64,000 nucleotides of DNA from NCBI GenBank assembly GCA_944385945.1, contig CALWZD010000039.1, positions 1 to 64,000 of the forward strand, read 5' to 3'. This document shows positions 41,793-51,591 of the stretch, piece by piece. The position numbers and the translations under genes were made by a program. This DNA is from an uncultured Anaerofilum sp. (GTDB lineage: Bacteria; Bacillota; Clostridia; Oscillospirales; Ruminococcaceae). A model generated the notes under the pieces. That model did no database searches. It saw only the letters and a program-made list of their open reading frames with translations, and had not been told where the DNA came from. Positions within the stretch are counted from its first letter, which is position 1, and each line of letters begins with the position of its first letter.

Positions 41793-42884
41793 TTATTGGT
41801 TGTTGCTGTTCAGATGGAACAGCTCCGCAATGCCCTGCTCGTTGAGGTTGGAACCAATAACGCACAACCGACCGATGACATCGGCACTGCCGGTGCGCAG
41901 GTCGATTTCTTCCGGCACATAGTCGAAGTGCAGCCACTCGCCGTTTTGTCCTGCTACGATGCCTTTTGCACGCAGGATCGCACCAAATTCGCCACTGTCC
42001 AACGACTCGAGCGCAAAACGCAGCTCTGCTTCGGTGTAGGTACGTACCGTTTCCCGACCCATGCTGGTGAATACTTCGTCGGCGTGGTGGTGATGGTGGT
42101 CATGCCCGCAGCCGCAACCACAGCCCTCGTGATGTTCGTGGTCGTGGTGATGCTCATGTCCGCAACCGCAGCCCTCGTGGTGCTCGTGGTCGTGGTGATG
42201 CTCGTGTCCGCAACCACAGCCCTCGTGGTGCTCGTGGTCGTGGTGATGCTCGTGGTGGTGATGTTCCATCTCGTTCTGCCACTCTTGCCGTGCCTCAGCT
42301 GCCTGCAAAATCTGCTTACCGTCCAGCTGTTCCCACGGGGTGGTGATGATGGCTGCATGGTCGTTATACTGGCGCAGCAATTCTACCGCTTTTTCCAGCT
42401 TTTCCTGAGAAATGTTTTGGGTACGGCTTAAAACAATTACCTGTGCGTGTTGGATTTGGTCGTTATAAAATTCGCCGAAGTTTTTGGTGTACATTTTTAC
42501 CTTATTGGCATCGGCAACAGTGATATAGCTGCCCAGTTCCACATCCGACAGCTCAGCAGCAACGCCCTGCACCGCATTGATGACGTCGCTCAGCTTGCCC
42601 ACACCCGACGGCTCGATGAGTACACGGTCGGGGGTATATTCTGCGATGACTTTGTTCAACGCTTCTTTGAAGTTGCCCACCAAGCTGCAACAAATGCAGC
42701 CCGAATTCATCTCGGTGATTTGAATGCCTGCTTCTTTCAGGAAACCGCCGTCGATGCCGATTTCGCCGAATTCGTTTTCGATCAGCACCAGTTTCTCGCC
42801 TGCATATGCCTGCTGGATAAGCTTGCGAATCAAAGTGGTTTTGCCTGCGCCCAGAAATCCGGAAAAAATATCAATTTTTGTCAT
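41793..42884 (-). CDS. COG0523 (CobW/ZNG-type) GTPase with His/Cys-rich tail
   Basis: A 363-residue metallochaperone-type GTPase: P-loop GFLGAGKTTL, ENEFGEIGIDGGFL, the metal motif CICC (63-66) and EPSGVGKL. The G4 site reads LSRTQN rather than NKxD. Residues 207-267 are an exceptional His/Cys-rich insert with three copies of a 16-residue unit (HEHHHDHEHHEGCGCG). The C-terminal CobW_C domain (about 275-363) follows. By family it would deliver zinc or another metal to a client enzyme. It is the first gene of a pair with 40841-41782. Confidence 0.9.
   Translation of the reverse strand: MTKIDIFSGFLGAGKTTLIRKLIQQAYAGEKLVLIENEFGEIGIDGGFLKEAGIQITEMNSGCICCSLVGNFKEALNKVIAEYTPDRVLIEPSGVGKLSDVINAVQGVAAELSDVELGSYITVADANKVKMYTKNFGEFYNDQIQHAQVIVLSRTQNISQEKLEKAVELLRQYNDHAAIITTPWEQLDGKQILQAAEARQEWQNEMEHHHHEHHHDHEHHEGCGCGHEHHHDHEHHEGCGCGHEHHHDHEHHEGCGCGCGHDHHHHHADEVFTSMGRETVRTYTEAELRFALESLDSGEFGAILRAKGIVAGQNGEWLHFDYVPEEIDLRTGSADVIGRLCVIGSNLNEQGIAELFHLNSNNQ
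42111..42254 (-). repeat. Three tandem 48-bp repeats in the CobW-like gene
   Basis: Residues 211-226, 227-242 and 243-258 are identical 16-residue units, encoded by three nearly identical 48-bp DNA repeats, followed by a partial Cys-Gly unit. The DNA identity indicates recent duplication or slippage in frame. Confidence 0.92.
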
Positions 42885-42954
42885 ACGTTCTATCTCACTT
42901 TCTCGTTATAAAAGTCTTATTATAAATGTGCCACGCACACCTCTCATTATACTC

Positions 42955-44127
42955 CTAGCTGTCAACCTGCTGTGCAGCCGGCAGCTGTCCTGCTTGCTGC
43001 AACATACGATACAGTGACGGCGATACCGAAAACGCCTGCATCACCCGCTCGACCTCAAGCAGGTACTTTTTGCGCACAGCAATGGGCGAAGTCGGTTTTT
43101 TGATGGCTCGAATCAGGATATTTTTAGGAGTATGGGCAAAGTCTACAAATTCCAACAGTTGGGTTTTATAGCCACAATACTCCAACAGATTGGCTCGGAT
43201 AGCGTCGGTCATCAAGGCTGCAGTGCGCTCTTTCACGATGCCGTAACGGGTAAGCAGTGACAGCTCCTGTGTCTGCATCTGCGCATTCAGTTCGTGCTGA
43301 CAGCACGGCACCGAAAAAATCATCTTTGCGCCCCATTGCACTGCATTGAACAACGCAAAGTCGGTGGCAATGTCACAAGCGTGGAGCGTTACCACCATAT
43401 CCACCGCAAACGGTGCTTGATAGCCGTGGATGTCACCCAATTCAAACCGCAGCCCATCATAACCATACGCCACCGCTGCACGGTTGCATTTTTCGATGAC
43501 ATCTGCTTTCAAATCCAGCCCCACCATCTGCACCGAGATTTTTTTGATCTCGGTCAGATAATAATACAAAACGAAGGTAAGGTAGGATTTTCCGCAACCA
43601 AAGTCGATGATATTCAGCTGAGTGGGATTGATTTGGCGGATATGGTCGTCCACCATCTCCAAAAAGCGGTTGATTTGACGGAACTTGTCATACATCGGCT
43701 TTGCCACTTTGCCTTCTTTTGTGAACACGCCCATGTCTACCAGTGGCGGTACTTGCGAGCCTTCCTCAATAAGGTAGGTCTTTTTGCGGTCGTGCTGGTG
43801 CGACAGCTTCGTGTCGACAGTCTGTGTGCGGCATTTTACCGTGATTTTTCCTTTTTTCGAGATGAGCATATCCCACTGCATGGTTTCTGCCCATGCGTTC
43901 AGCTGGCGGTAATGCTGCATCAGTTCACAAAGTTCCGACAAAAGTTGCTGCTGTGAAAAATTGCGGTGAAACACCTGCGTTTGGGTATAGCTTGCCAGCT
44001 GCCAACCGGTCTGCTTTTTTTGCAGTTCTGCCTTTTTGTAGGGGGCTGTAGCAGTGGGCTTACTTAGCACCAATTTCAGCGGATTTTTAGACAAGATTTG
44101 TTCCAATTCATGTTGTAATTGTTCCAT
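42955..44127 (-). CDS. SAM-dependent methyltransferase (Methyltransf_32 type)
   Basis: A 390-residue protein. The N-terminal 160 residues are a basic region; the C-terminal part is a class I methyltransferase with IIDFGCGKSYLTFVLYYYL for SAM binding, GLDLKADVIEKCN, LHACDIATD and SVPCCQHEL, the pattern of the Trm13-like Methyltransf_32 family. Substrate, probably RNA, is unknown. It starts at the ATG at 44127 and is separated from the CobW gene by 70 bp. Confidence 0.82.
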   Translation of the reverse strand: MEQLQHELEQILSKNPLKLVLSKPTATAPYKKAELQKKQTGWQLASYTQTQVFHRNFSQQQLLSELCELMQHYRQLNAWAETMQWDMLISKKGKITVKCRTQTVDTKLSHQHDRKKTYLIEEGSQVPPLVDMGVFTKEGKVAKPMYDKFRQINRFLEMVDDHIRQINPTQLNIIDFGCGKSYLTFVLYYYLTEIKKISVQMVGLDLKADVIEKCNRAAVAYGYDGLRFELGDIHGYQAPFAVDMVVTLHACDIATDFALFNAVQWGAKMIFSVPCCQHELNAQMQTQELSLLTRYGIVKERTAALMTDAIRANLLEYCGYKTQLLEFVDFAHTPKNILIRAIKKPTSPIAVRKKYLLEVERVMQAFSVSPSLYRMLQQAGQLPAAQQVDS

Positions 44128-44446
44128 GTTATATTCCTTTTCTCGCTAGCACAGCCCTGCAAATGACAAAGCTGCTTTTATGGGAGGCATATCTTTTTTA
44201 TTGTATCATATCCGCTGCAAAGGGAACAGCCCCGTTTTTGTTTTTTTGTTGTCATCATTGTGGAACATTTATCGAAATATCGTATTTTTTGCGCAAAGCG
44301 AAAAATTTTTAGCTTGGTTTTTTCGCTTTTTTGTACCGAAACCCACTTTTCGGACGGTGCAGAATGTGATAAGATAAAGAGTAATTGAATGATTGATACC
44401 AATGGTTTCATCTTGCAAAAATCAAAGCAAAGAAAAGAGGAGCATT
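44128..44446. other. Divergent spacer between methyltransferase and aminopeptidase P
   Basis: No gene. On the minus strand TACAAT within TATGATACAAT (about 44209-44199) is a possible -10 for the methyltransferase. On the plus strand TAAGAT preceded by TGTGA, about 75 bp before the aminopeptidase, is a possible -10. The middle is T-rich without clear structure. Confidence 0.4.
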
Positions 44447-46237
44447 ATGCCGACTACCAACGAAAAACTGGCTCTGCTTCGCCGCACCATGAAAGCGGTG
44501 AACGCCGATGCCTGTCTGATCCCCTCATCCGACCCCCATCTCAGCGAGTACCTTCCCGCACACTGGCAGGCTCGCAGCTATTTTTCTGGTTTTACCGGTT
44601 CTGCCGGTACACTGGCACTGACGGCTGATTCCAGCGCATTGTGGACGGACGGTCGCTATTTTATCCAAGCCGAACGTCAACTTGCCGACAGCGAGATCCA
44701 GCTGATGCGCATGGGACAAAAAAATGTGCCTACCGTTGCCGCATGGCTGGCAGGTGCTTTGCAGGATGGTCAAACCCTTGCTTTGGACGGTATGATCACT
44801 TCGCAGGCATTCGTGAATGATTTGAAGAAAGCATTTGGCAGCAAAAATATCCGCATCAAAGATGCCGATTTGGTATCGGGCAACTGGGAAGATCGCCCTG
44901 CCGTACCCGCCACCGAATGCTACGTGCATGAGCTTTGCTATGCCGGACTGTCTGCCGGTGAGAAAATCGAACAGGTGCGTGACGCATTGTGCAAAGCAGA
45001 TGCGACCGCTGTTCTCATCACCCGTTTGGACAGTGCTGCATGGTTGACCAATCTGCGTGCTTCCGACATTGCTTACAACCCGTTTGCACTTTGCTTTATG
45101 TTTATCAGCCAAACTTCTGCGCTGCTGTTTATCGACGCCTCCCGTCTGCCTGCCGACGCATTGAAGATGCTGCGTGAAAACAACATCGAAGTGCGTGGTT
45201 ACGGCGAGATTCGCAGCTGGCTGAAACAAAATACCAAGCCCGAAACGGTGCTTGCCGACCCTGCATCGGTGACCTACGCACTGTGGCAGGAACTGGAACA
45301 AAATGCTGCATTTTGCATCAAAGAGGGTGCCGAGCCTGTGCAACCTTTGAAAGGTGTAAAGAATCCCACCGAAATCGAAAACCTGAAGAACTCGCATCGA
45401 AAAGACGGTGCAGCGATGGTGCGTTTCCAGATGGAACTGGAGCGTCGCATGGCAGCCGGCGAGCGTACCACCGAATGTGACATCGAGGCAATTTTGCGCA
45501 ACTTCCGCTTTGTGCAGCCTGCCTGTGTTGGCGAAAGCTTTAACACCATCGCAGCATACGGCGCAAACGCAGCGATGATGCATTACAGCGCACAGCCTGC
45601 CACCTGTGCAGTGCTTGCACCCAAAGGATTTTTGCTGGTAGACAGCGGTGCGCAATATCTGGACGGCACGACCGACATTACCCGTACATATGCACTTGGC
45701 GAATTGACCGAGGAGGAAAAACGCTGGTACACACTGGTGTTGAAAAGCCATATCGACATTGCGATGGCGGTATTTTTAGAGGGCTGCACCGGCGGTAATC
45801 TGGACATTTTGGCACGTAGTGCTGTCTGGAAACACGGTATCGACTATCGTTGTGGCACCGGTCACGGTGTTGGTTTCCTTGGTGGTGTACATGAAGGCCC
45901 CCAAGGGCTGCGCATCACGAACAACGTTGTGTTTGTGCCTGGCATGACTGTAACCGACGAACCGGGTATTTATGAAGAAGGCAAGGTAGGCATTCGCATC
46001 GAGAACGAACTGCTTTGCGTAAAGCACAACGAAACCGAATACGGTACCTTCCTTGCATTCGAGCCGTTCACCTACTGTCCCATCGACACCACCCCTGTGC
46101 TGGTAGAGATGCTGACCGAAGAAGAACTGAACTGGCTGAACGATTATCATGCAATGGTGCTGAAAACGCTTTCTCCGCTTCTGAACGCAACCGAAGTAGA
46201 GTGGCTGACTGCAAAATGCGCTGCTTTGCACCGCTGA
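44447..46237 (+). CDS. Aminopeptidase P family (M24B) metallopeptidase
   Basis: A 596-residue Xaa-Pro aminopeptidase of the long, three-domain type: two creatinase-N-like domains (about 1-310), the pita-bread catalytic domain (310-530) and a short M24C tail. Metal ligands lie in YLDGTTDITRT (two Asp), GTGHGVGFLGGVHEGP (His), TVTDEPGIYEEG (Glu) and IRIENELL (Glu). It removes N-terminal residues before proline, in the cytoplasm. AAGAGGAG supports the ATG at 44447. The gene ends in the composite repeat cluster. Confidence 0.92.
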   Translation: MPTTNEKLALLRRTMKAVNADACLIPSSDPHLSEYLPAHWQARSYFSGFTGSAGTLALTADSSALWTDGRYFIQAERQLADSEIQLMRMGQKNVPTVAAWLAGALQDGQTLALDGMITSQAFVNDLKKAFGSKNIRIKDADLVSGNWEDRPAVPATECYVHELCYAGLSAGEKIEQVRDALCKADATAVLITRLDSAAWLTNLRASDIAYNPFALCFMFISQTSALLFIDASRLPADALKMLRENNIEVRGYGEIRSWLKQNTKPETVLADPASVTYALWQELEQNAAFCIKEGAEPVQPLKGVKNPTEIENLKNSHRKDGAAMVRFQMELERRMAAGERTTECDIEAILRNFRFVQPACVGESFNTIAAYGANAAMMHYSAQPATCAVLAPKGFLLVDSGAQYLDGTTDITRTYALGELTEEEKRWYTLVLKSHIDIAMAVFLEGCTGGNLDILARSAVWKHGIDYRCGTGHGVGFLGGVHEGPQGLRITNNVVFVPGMTVTDEPGIYEEGKVGIRIENELLCVKHNETEYGTFLAFEPFTYCPIDTTPVLVEMLTEEELNWLNDYHAMVLKTLSPLLNATEVEWLTAKCAALHR

Positions 46238-46238
46238 G

Positions 46239-46305
46239 TTTCAACTTTTGAAAAAAGTTGAGCAAAACCCCACCTTTTGAAAAAGGTGGACGAAAACTTT
46301 TAACA
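46239..46305 (+). repeat. Composite 3' hairpin pair, aminopeptidase P copy
   Basis: CAACTTTTGAAAAAAGTTG hairpin, AGCAAAACC, CCACCTTTTGAAAAAGGTGG hairpin, ACGAAAACTTTTAAC, then the terminator at 46306. Confidence 0.85.
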
Positions 46306-46337
46306 ACAGCGGGCAGGTCGAACGACCTGCCCGCTGT
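46306..46337 (+). terminator. Terminator of aminopeptidase P
   Basis: 15-bp perfect stem ACAGCGGGCAGGTCG/CGACCTGCCCGCTGT separated by AA. Confidence 0.85.
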
Positions 46338-46360
46338 GTGTTTTGCCGAGTTCAGGCGGA

Positions 46361-46422
46361 CGATGGGGAGAAGTAAGCATCTTTTCGCAGGTCAGTGAGA
46401 TTGATGCGCCTGCTCTCCATCG
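46361..46422 (+). repeat. Palindromic intergenic element, copy C
   Basis: CGATGGGGAG (46361-46370) pairs with CTCTCCATCG (46413-46422, one G-T), enclosing TAAGCATCTTTT and TTGATGC. The innermost stem (CGCAG...GTGAG) is degenerate in this copy. Confidence 0.78.
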
Positions 46423-46454
46423 GCTGCTGTTTTCTGTAATGATTGCAATGCCAA

Positions 46455-46528
46455 GGCGGACGACGGGAAGCGGTAAGCATCTTTTCGCACGTTAGTGCGC
46501 TTGATGCGTCTGCTCCCCGTCGGTCGCC
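46455..46528 (+). repeat. Palindromic intergenic element, copy D
   Basis: GGCG/CGCC and CGACGGG/CCCGTCG outer stems (46455-46467 with 46516-46528) enclose TAAGCATCTTTT, CGCAC-GTTA-GTGCG and TTGATGC. It lies 32 bp after copy C in the same orientation. Confidence 0.82.
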
Positions 46529-46571
46529 GTTCTCTGCAACGCCTGTTTTAAATACAAATAACAGAAATCTG

Positions 46572-46608
46572 AAAAAGAGCAGCATTTTTGCAATTTGCTG
46601 CCCTTTTT
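46572..46608. terminator. Bidirectional terminator facing ppk
   Basis: AAAAAGaGCAGCA pairs with TGCTGCcCTTTTT (one mismatch), an A/T-flanked stem working on either strand. Confidence 0.7.
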
Positions 46609-46660
46609 CGACCTACTTTTTCGCTTTTTTCGGGTATACTCAAAGCAACCCCTTAACACT

Positions 46661-46708
46661 GCCTTTTCCGATGGATTCGGCTGCAATCAGCCGAATTTCG
46701 GGAAAGGC
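46661..46708 (-). other. Long hairpin 13 bp after ppk
   Basis: GCCTTTTCCG pairs with CGGGAAAGGC (one G-T) and an inner ATTCGGCTG/CAGCCGAAT stem has loop CAAT. There is no T-run, so it is probably an mRNA 3' stabiliser before the terminator at 46572. Confidence 0.6.
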
Positions 46709-46721
46709 TTTCTTGTGCCTG

Positions 46722-48779
46722 TTATTCTTCGTACATGGCGTGCAGATTGGTTTCGAAATACTCCTGCGAGGAGAGTGCTTCTTTTCCGTCTGCCTCGATT
46801 TTTTCGTAGTTTCCGCTTGGCATCAGACAACGGGCTTTCACGTTGTCCGAAAGCAGGATCTGCAAATAATGCGACAGCCATGCCTTGATTTCGGGCGATT
46901 GCACCGGACAGGCGATCTCTACCCGTCGGGTCTGGTTGCGTGTCATCAGGTCAGCCGAAGAAATGTAGATTTTGCGTTCTTCGGCATCACCAAAGCAATA
47001 TACTCGTGAATGCTCCAAAAAGCGTCCTACAATGTTGATGATGCGGATATTTTTGGTCTTTTTGCTGATGCCCGGAAGCAAGCAGCAGATTCCACGTACG
47101 ATCAGCTCGATTTTTACCCCTGCTTTGGATGCTTTCGCCAGTTCGTCGATCAAATCACGCTCGGTCAGCGAGTTGATTTTCAAAATGATGTGACCCTTTT
47201 CGCCTTTTTGCATTTCCTGTTCGATCAGATTCATCAGCTCACTTTTTACGTTGCAAGGTGCCACCAACAATCGCTCGTAGTTGCCGTACAAATCACCGAT
47301 CAACATATTTTGGAAGAATGTGAGGGCATCTTTTGCAATGGTCTGGTCTGCCGTGAGCAGGCTGAAGTCGGTGTACAGGGTCGCCGTCTTTTCGTTGAAG
47401 TTTCCGGTTCCGATGTGGGTGACATGGGAGAAACTGCCGTCTTCCTCTTGACGGGTGATGAGGCAGATTTTGGAATGGCATTTGAAATGGTCGATACCGT
47501 ATACCACCGTACAACCGGCTTCTTCCAGTTCTTTTGCCCATTCAATGTTGTTGCGCTCGTCAAAACGTGCCCGAAGTTCGACCAAAACGGTCACATTCTT
47601 GCCGTTTTCCGCCGCTTCGCACAGATATTTGATTACCGCCGATTTGTTCGCTACACGATAAATGGTGATTTGAATGGAACGCACCGCAGGGTCACGACCG
47701 GCTTCTTTGAGCAGGTTCAGGAACGGCTTCATGCTGTGATAGGGATAGAACAGCAGAACGTCTCGCTTTTGTACCTGCTGCCACATGGGAGCATTGGGTT
47801 GCAGATCTTCCGAGTAGACCGCCTGATGGGGCGGATAGTACAGCGAAGGGTCGCACTGGTCGAAACGATAAACGTATTTCAGCACCATCGGACACTCGCA
47901 GATATAAGTCTGCTGCGGGGTCAGTTTCAGCTTTTCCTGCAACAGTTTTTGCAGGGTTGGTGCGTTTCCTTGTACTTCCAGGCGTACAGGCGCCAAATTT
48001 TCACGCTTGCGCAGCAGCTTCATCATCTGGCTGCGGAAATCCAAGCGGTCGTCTTCGAACTCGTCACCGTCATCATAGCTGATGTCTGCGTTACGGGTAA
48101 CGGTGATGACACATTTTTCGGTAACGGGATAGATTTTGAAGATTTTTTTCAGATTGCCTTGCAGCACGTCCTCCATGCGCACAAAGCGCATCGCCTGCCC
48201 GGGCAGCATCAAAATGGGGGGGACTTCTTCCGGCACACCCACAATGCCCAGCATTCTGCGGTCGTGATGTTTCAGCAAAGCCACAGCATACAAACGCTTA
48301 TTTTTCAGATGAGGGAACGGATGGCTGCGGTCGATGATTTGCGGAACCAGCAACGGATACACACGGTTTTTGTAGTAGTCTTGTACGTAGTCTTTTTCTT
48401 CGCCACGCAGCTGACGGTAAGGCACGTCTACGATGCCTTCTTCTTTCAGCTGTTCCATCAGGTCGGCGTAGATCCTATCCCGCAAAGCGATGAGTGGGCG
48501 CACAGCATCGTAGATGGCGTCCAACTGTTGGATGGCAGTTTTTCCGCTTTTATTGTCGATTTTTTTTGGGAAGACTGCGTTTAAATCAAACAGACTTCCC
48601 ACACGGACCATAAAAAATTCGTCCAGATTGCTTGTAAAGATCGACACGAATCGCCACCGCTCAATGAGCGGTACGGTGGGATCGGCAGCCTCTTGCAATA
48701 CACGCTCGTTAAATTTCAGCCAGCTCAGTTCTCGGTTCTGGGTATAGCTTAGATCCCAGCCTTCAACAATTTGCGACAC
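46722..48779 (-). CDS. ppk: Polyphosphate kinase 1
   Basis: A 685-residue PPK1 that makes polyphosphate from ATP. The N domain starts NRELSWLKFNERVLQEA; the C1/C2 domains hold the phospho-His site GIDHFKCHSKICLITR and THIGTGNFNEKTATLYTDFSL, and RKIYISSADLMTRNQTRRVE. Length and motifs are complete. It overlaps ppx by 31 bp, so kinase and exopolyphosphatase are translated from one message, controlling polyphosphate turnover together. Confidence 0.95.
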   Translation of the reverse strand: MSQIVEGWDLSYTQNRELSWLKFNERVLQEAADPTVPLIERWRFVSIFTSNLDEFFMVRVGSLFDLNAVFPKKIDNKSGKTAIQQLDAIYDAVRPLIALRDRIYADLMEQLKEEGIVDVPYRQLRGEEKDYVQDYYKNRVYPLLVPQIIDRSHPFPHLKNKRLYAVALLKHHDRRMLGIVGVPEEVPPILMLPGQAMRFVRMEDVLQGNLKKIFKIYPVTEKCVITVTRNADISYDDGDEFEDDRLDFRSQMMKLLRKRENLAPVRLEVQGNAPTLQKLLQEKLKLTPQQTYICECPMVLKYVYRFDQCDPSLYYPPHQAVYSEDLQPNAPMWQQVQKRDVLLFYPYHSMKPFLNLLKEAGRDPAVRSIQITIYRVANKSAVIKYLCEAAENGKNVTVLVELRARFDERNNIEWAKELEEAGCTVVYGIDHFKCHSKICLITRQEEDGSFSHVTHIGTGNFNEKTATLYTDFSLLTADQTIAKDALTFFQNMLIGDLYGNYERLLVAPCNVKSELMNLIEQEMQKGEKGHIILKINSLTERDLIDELAKASKAGVKIELIVRGICCLLPGISKKTKNIRIINIVGRFLEHSRVYCFGDAEERKIYISSADLMTRNQTRRVEIACPVQSPEIKAWLSHYLQILLSDNVKARCLMPSGNYEKIEADGKEALSSQEYFETNLHAMYEE

Positions 48780-49654
48780 AAATATCCCTCTCTTACTCCG
48801 TATTTACTGATATAGATTTCTTTTTTGCACCATGTACTGCAAAGGGTATGCATCAGTACAACACCGGGCAAAATGGTGTGCACACGGTCGGGGCAGTTGC
48901 GCAATACCAGTTTTCGTGCGCCTTTTTTGCGGGCAGTGAGAAATTCGGTGATTTCTTCCAGCTGCTTTACCGTGATGACACGATTTTCGTCGGGGTTGTG
49001 CCAGTATGCATTTGCAATTTTCAGCACTGCACGTGCTGTTCCGCCGATGCCACAGGCATAGTCGGCTGCTACGTCGGGCAGGTCACTTGCTTTCAGGGTG
49101 CGTTTCGACACTTCACGCAGTTGTTTCAACTCGTCGCTGTTGGGCCACAACTTGGAAACATACCGGTTGAACAGGTTCAGCGAGCCGATTTCCAAGCTTT
49201 GTTCTTTGCAGATTTTTCCATCTTCTACCAAAATGGTTTCTGTACTTCCTCCGCCGATGTCGAACATCAGCCCGTTCTGGAAGGGGTAAGCGATTCGTGC
49301 GCCGTAGTAGCCCAGTTCTGCTTCATCGTCGCCCGAGATAACGTCTACCTCGATGCCGGTTTGCTCAAAAATGGACTTTACCACCTGCTCTGTGTTAACG
49401 ATGTTGCGAAGCGAAGCGGTTGCGAACACGTACATTTTTTCCATGTCGAACTGGTGCAACAGCCATTGAAATTCCCGCAGGACACTACACGCCTGCTGAA
49501 CGCCTTGCTCCGACAAAACATGGTGGTCGATGTAGTTTACAAGACCTGCCATCTTTTTCTGGGAAAACAGCAGTTCGAAGCTGCCATCCTCGTGAGTGTG
49601 ATAGAGCGAAAGACGGATGGTGTTCGAACCAAGATCTACAACTGCATATTTCAT
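48749..49654 (-). CDS. ppx: Exopolyphosphatase (Ppx/GppA family)
   Basis: A 301-residue ASKHA-fold phosphatase: YAVVDLGSNTIRLSLY at the start, SGDDEAELGYYGA and FDIGGGSTET nucleotide loops. It has only the two Ppx/GppA core domains, without the C-terminal HD domain of E. coli Ppx. It degrades polyphosphate or pppGpp; the overlap with ppk favours polyphosphate. A good promoter lies at 49808-49835. Confidence 0.92.
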   Translation of the reverse strand: MKYAVVDLGSNTIRLSLYHTHEDGSFELLFSQKKMAGLVNYIDHHVLSEQGVQQACSVLREFQWLLHQFDMEKMYVFATASLRNIVNTEQVVKSIFEQTGIEVDVISGDDEAELGYYGARIAYPFQNGLMFDIGGGSTETILVEDGKICKEQSLEIGSLNLFNRYVSKLWPNSDELKQLREVSKRTLKASDLPDVAADYACGIGGTARAVLKIANAYWHNPDENRVITVKQLEEITEFLTARKKGARKLVLRNCPDRVHTILPGVVLMHTLCSTWCKKEIYISKYGVREGYLCRKLLKAGI

Positions 49655-49807
49655 CTTCTACATTCCTTTTCTTTCGGCAAACACACCGCCTGTCATACCA
49701 TTTCAGCCGGTGTGTTCTGCGCCTTTATTCTATAACGGCATTTCCGAATGCCCTTATTGTATGCATCTGCATCCCAAAAGATACCTCTATCTACTTTATC
49801 ACTTTAA

Positions 49808-49835
49808 ATTATAAACCAGTGACCTGTAAAGTCAA
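49808..49835 (-). promoter_or_regulatory. Promoter of ppx-ppk
   Basis: TTGACT (49835-49830), 16 bp, TATAAT (49813-49808) on the minus strand, about 150 bp before ppx. Confidence 0.72.
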
Positions 49836-49926
49836 CTGATTTTACCTCTTTTTTACCAAAATATGACCTTTTGCAAACATTCATTCAGATTGTATTTTCT
49901 GCCACTTTTTTTGCATCATTTTTTCA

Positions 49927-49955
49927 TTGCTGTTTGGGCAAAGCTGGGCTATAAT
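49927..49955 (+). promoter_or_regulatory. Promoter of the arabinofuranosidase gene
   Basis: TTGCTG (49927-49932), 17 bp, TATAAT (49950-49955). A TTTGGGCAAA palindrome lies within the spacer and could be an operator half; no regulator gene is adjacent. Confidence 0.7.
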
Positions 49956-49989
49956 TGTGCCAAATACGGTTGTTTTGCAACCTTTTTGA

Positions 49990-51516
<1,527 letters not shown>

Positions 51517-51533
51517 TAAAGTTTTGTAAGTAA

Positions 51534-51572
51534 AAAATCGTCCGACAGCGTAACACACTGTCGGACGATTTT
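51534..51572. terminator. Bidirectional terminator between GH51 and GH43-like genes
   Basis: 15-bp perfect stem AAAATCGTCCGACAG/CTGTCGGACGATTTT with a 9-nt loop. Confidence 0.9.
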
Positions 51573-51591
51573 ATTTACCGTTGATGTTGTT

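Noticed and set aside
42100..42300. Direct repeats considered as a CRISPR array or VNTR between genes
   Set aside because: They are in frame within the CobW-like gene and encode the His/Cys units; there are no spacers.
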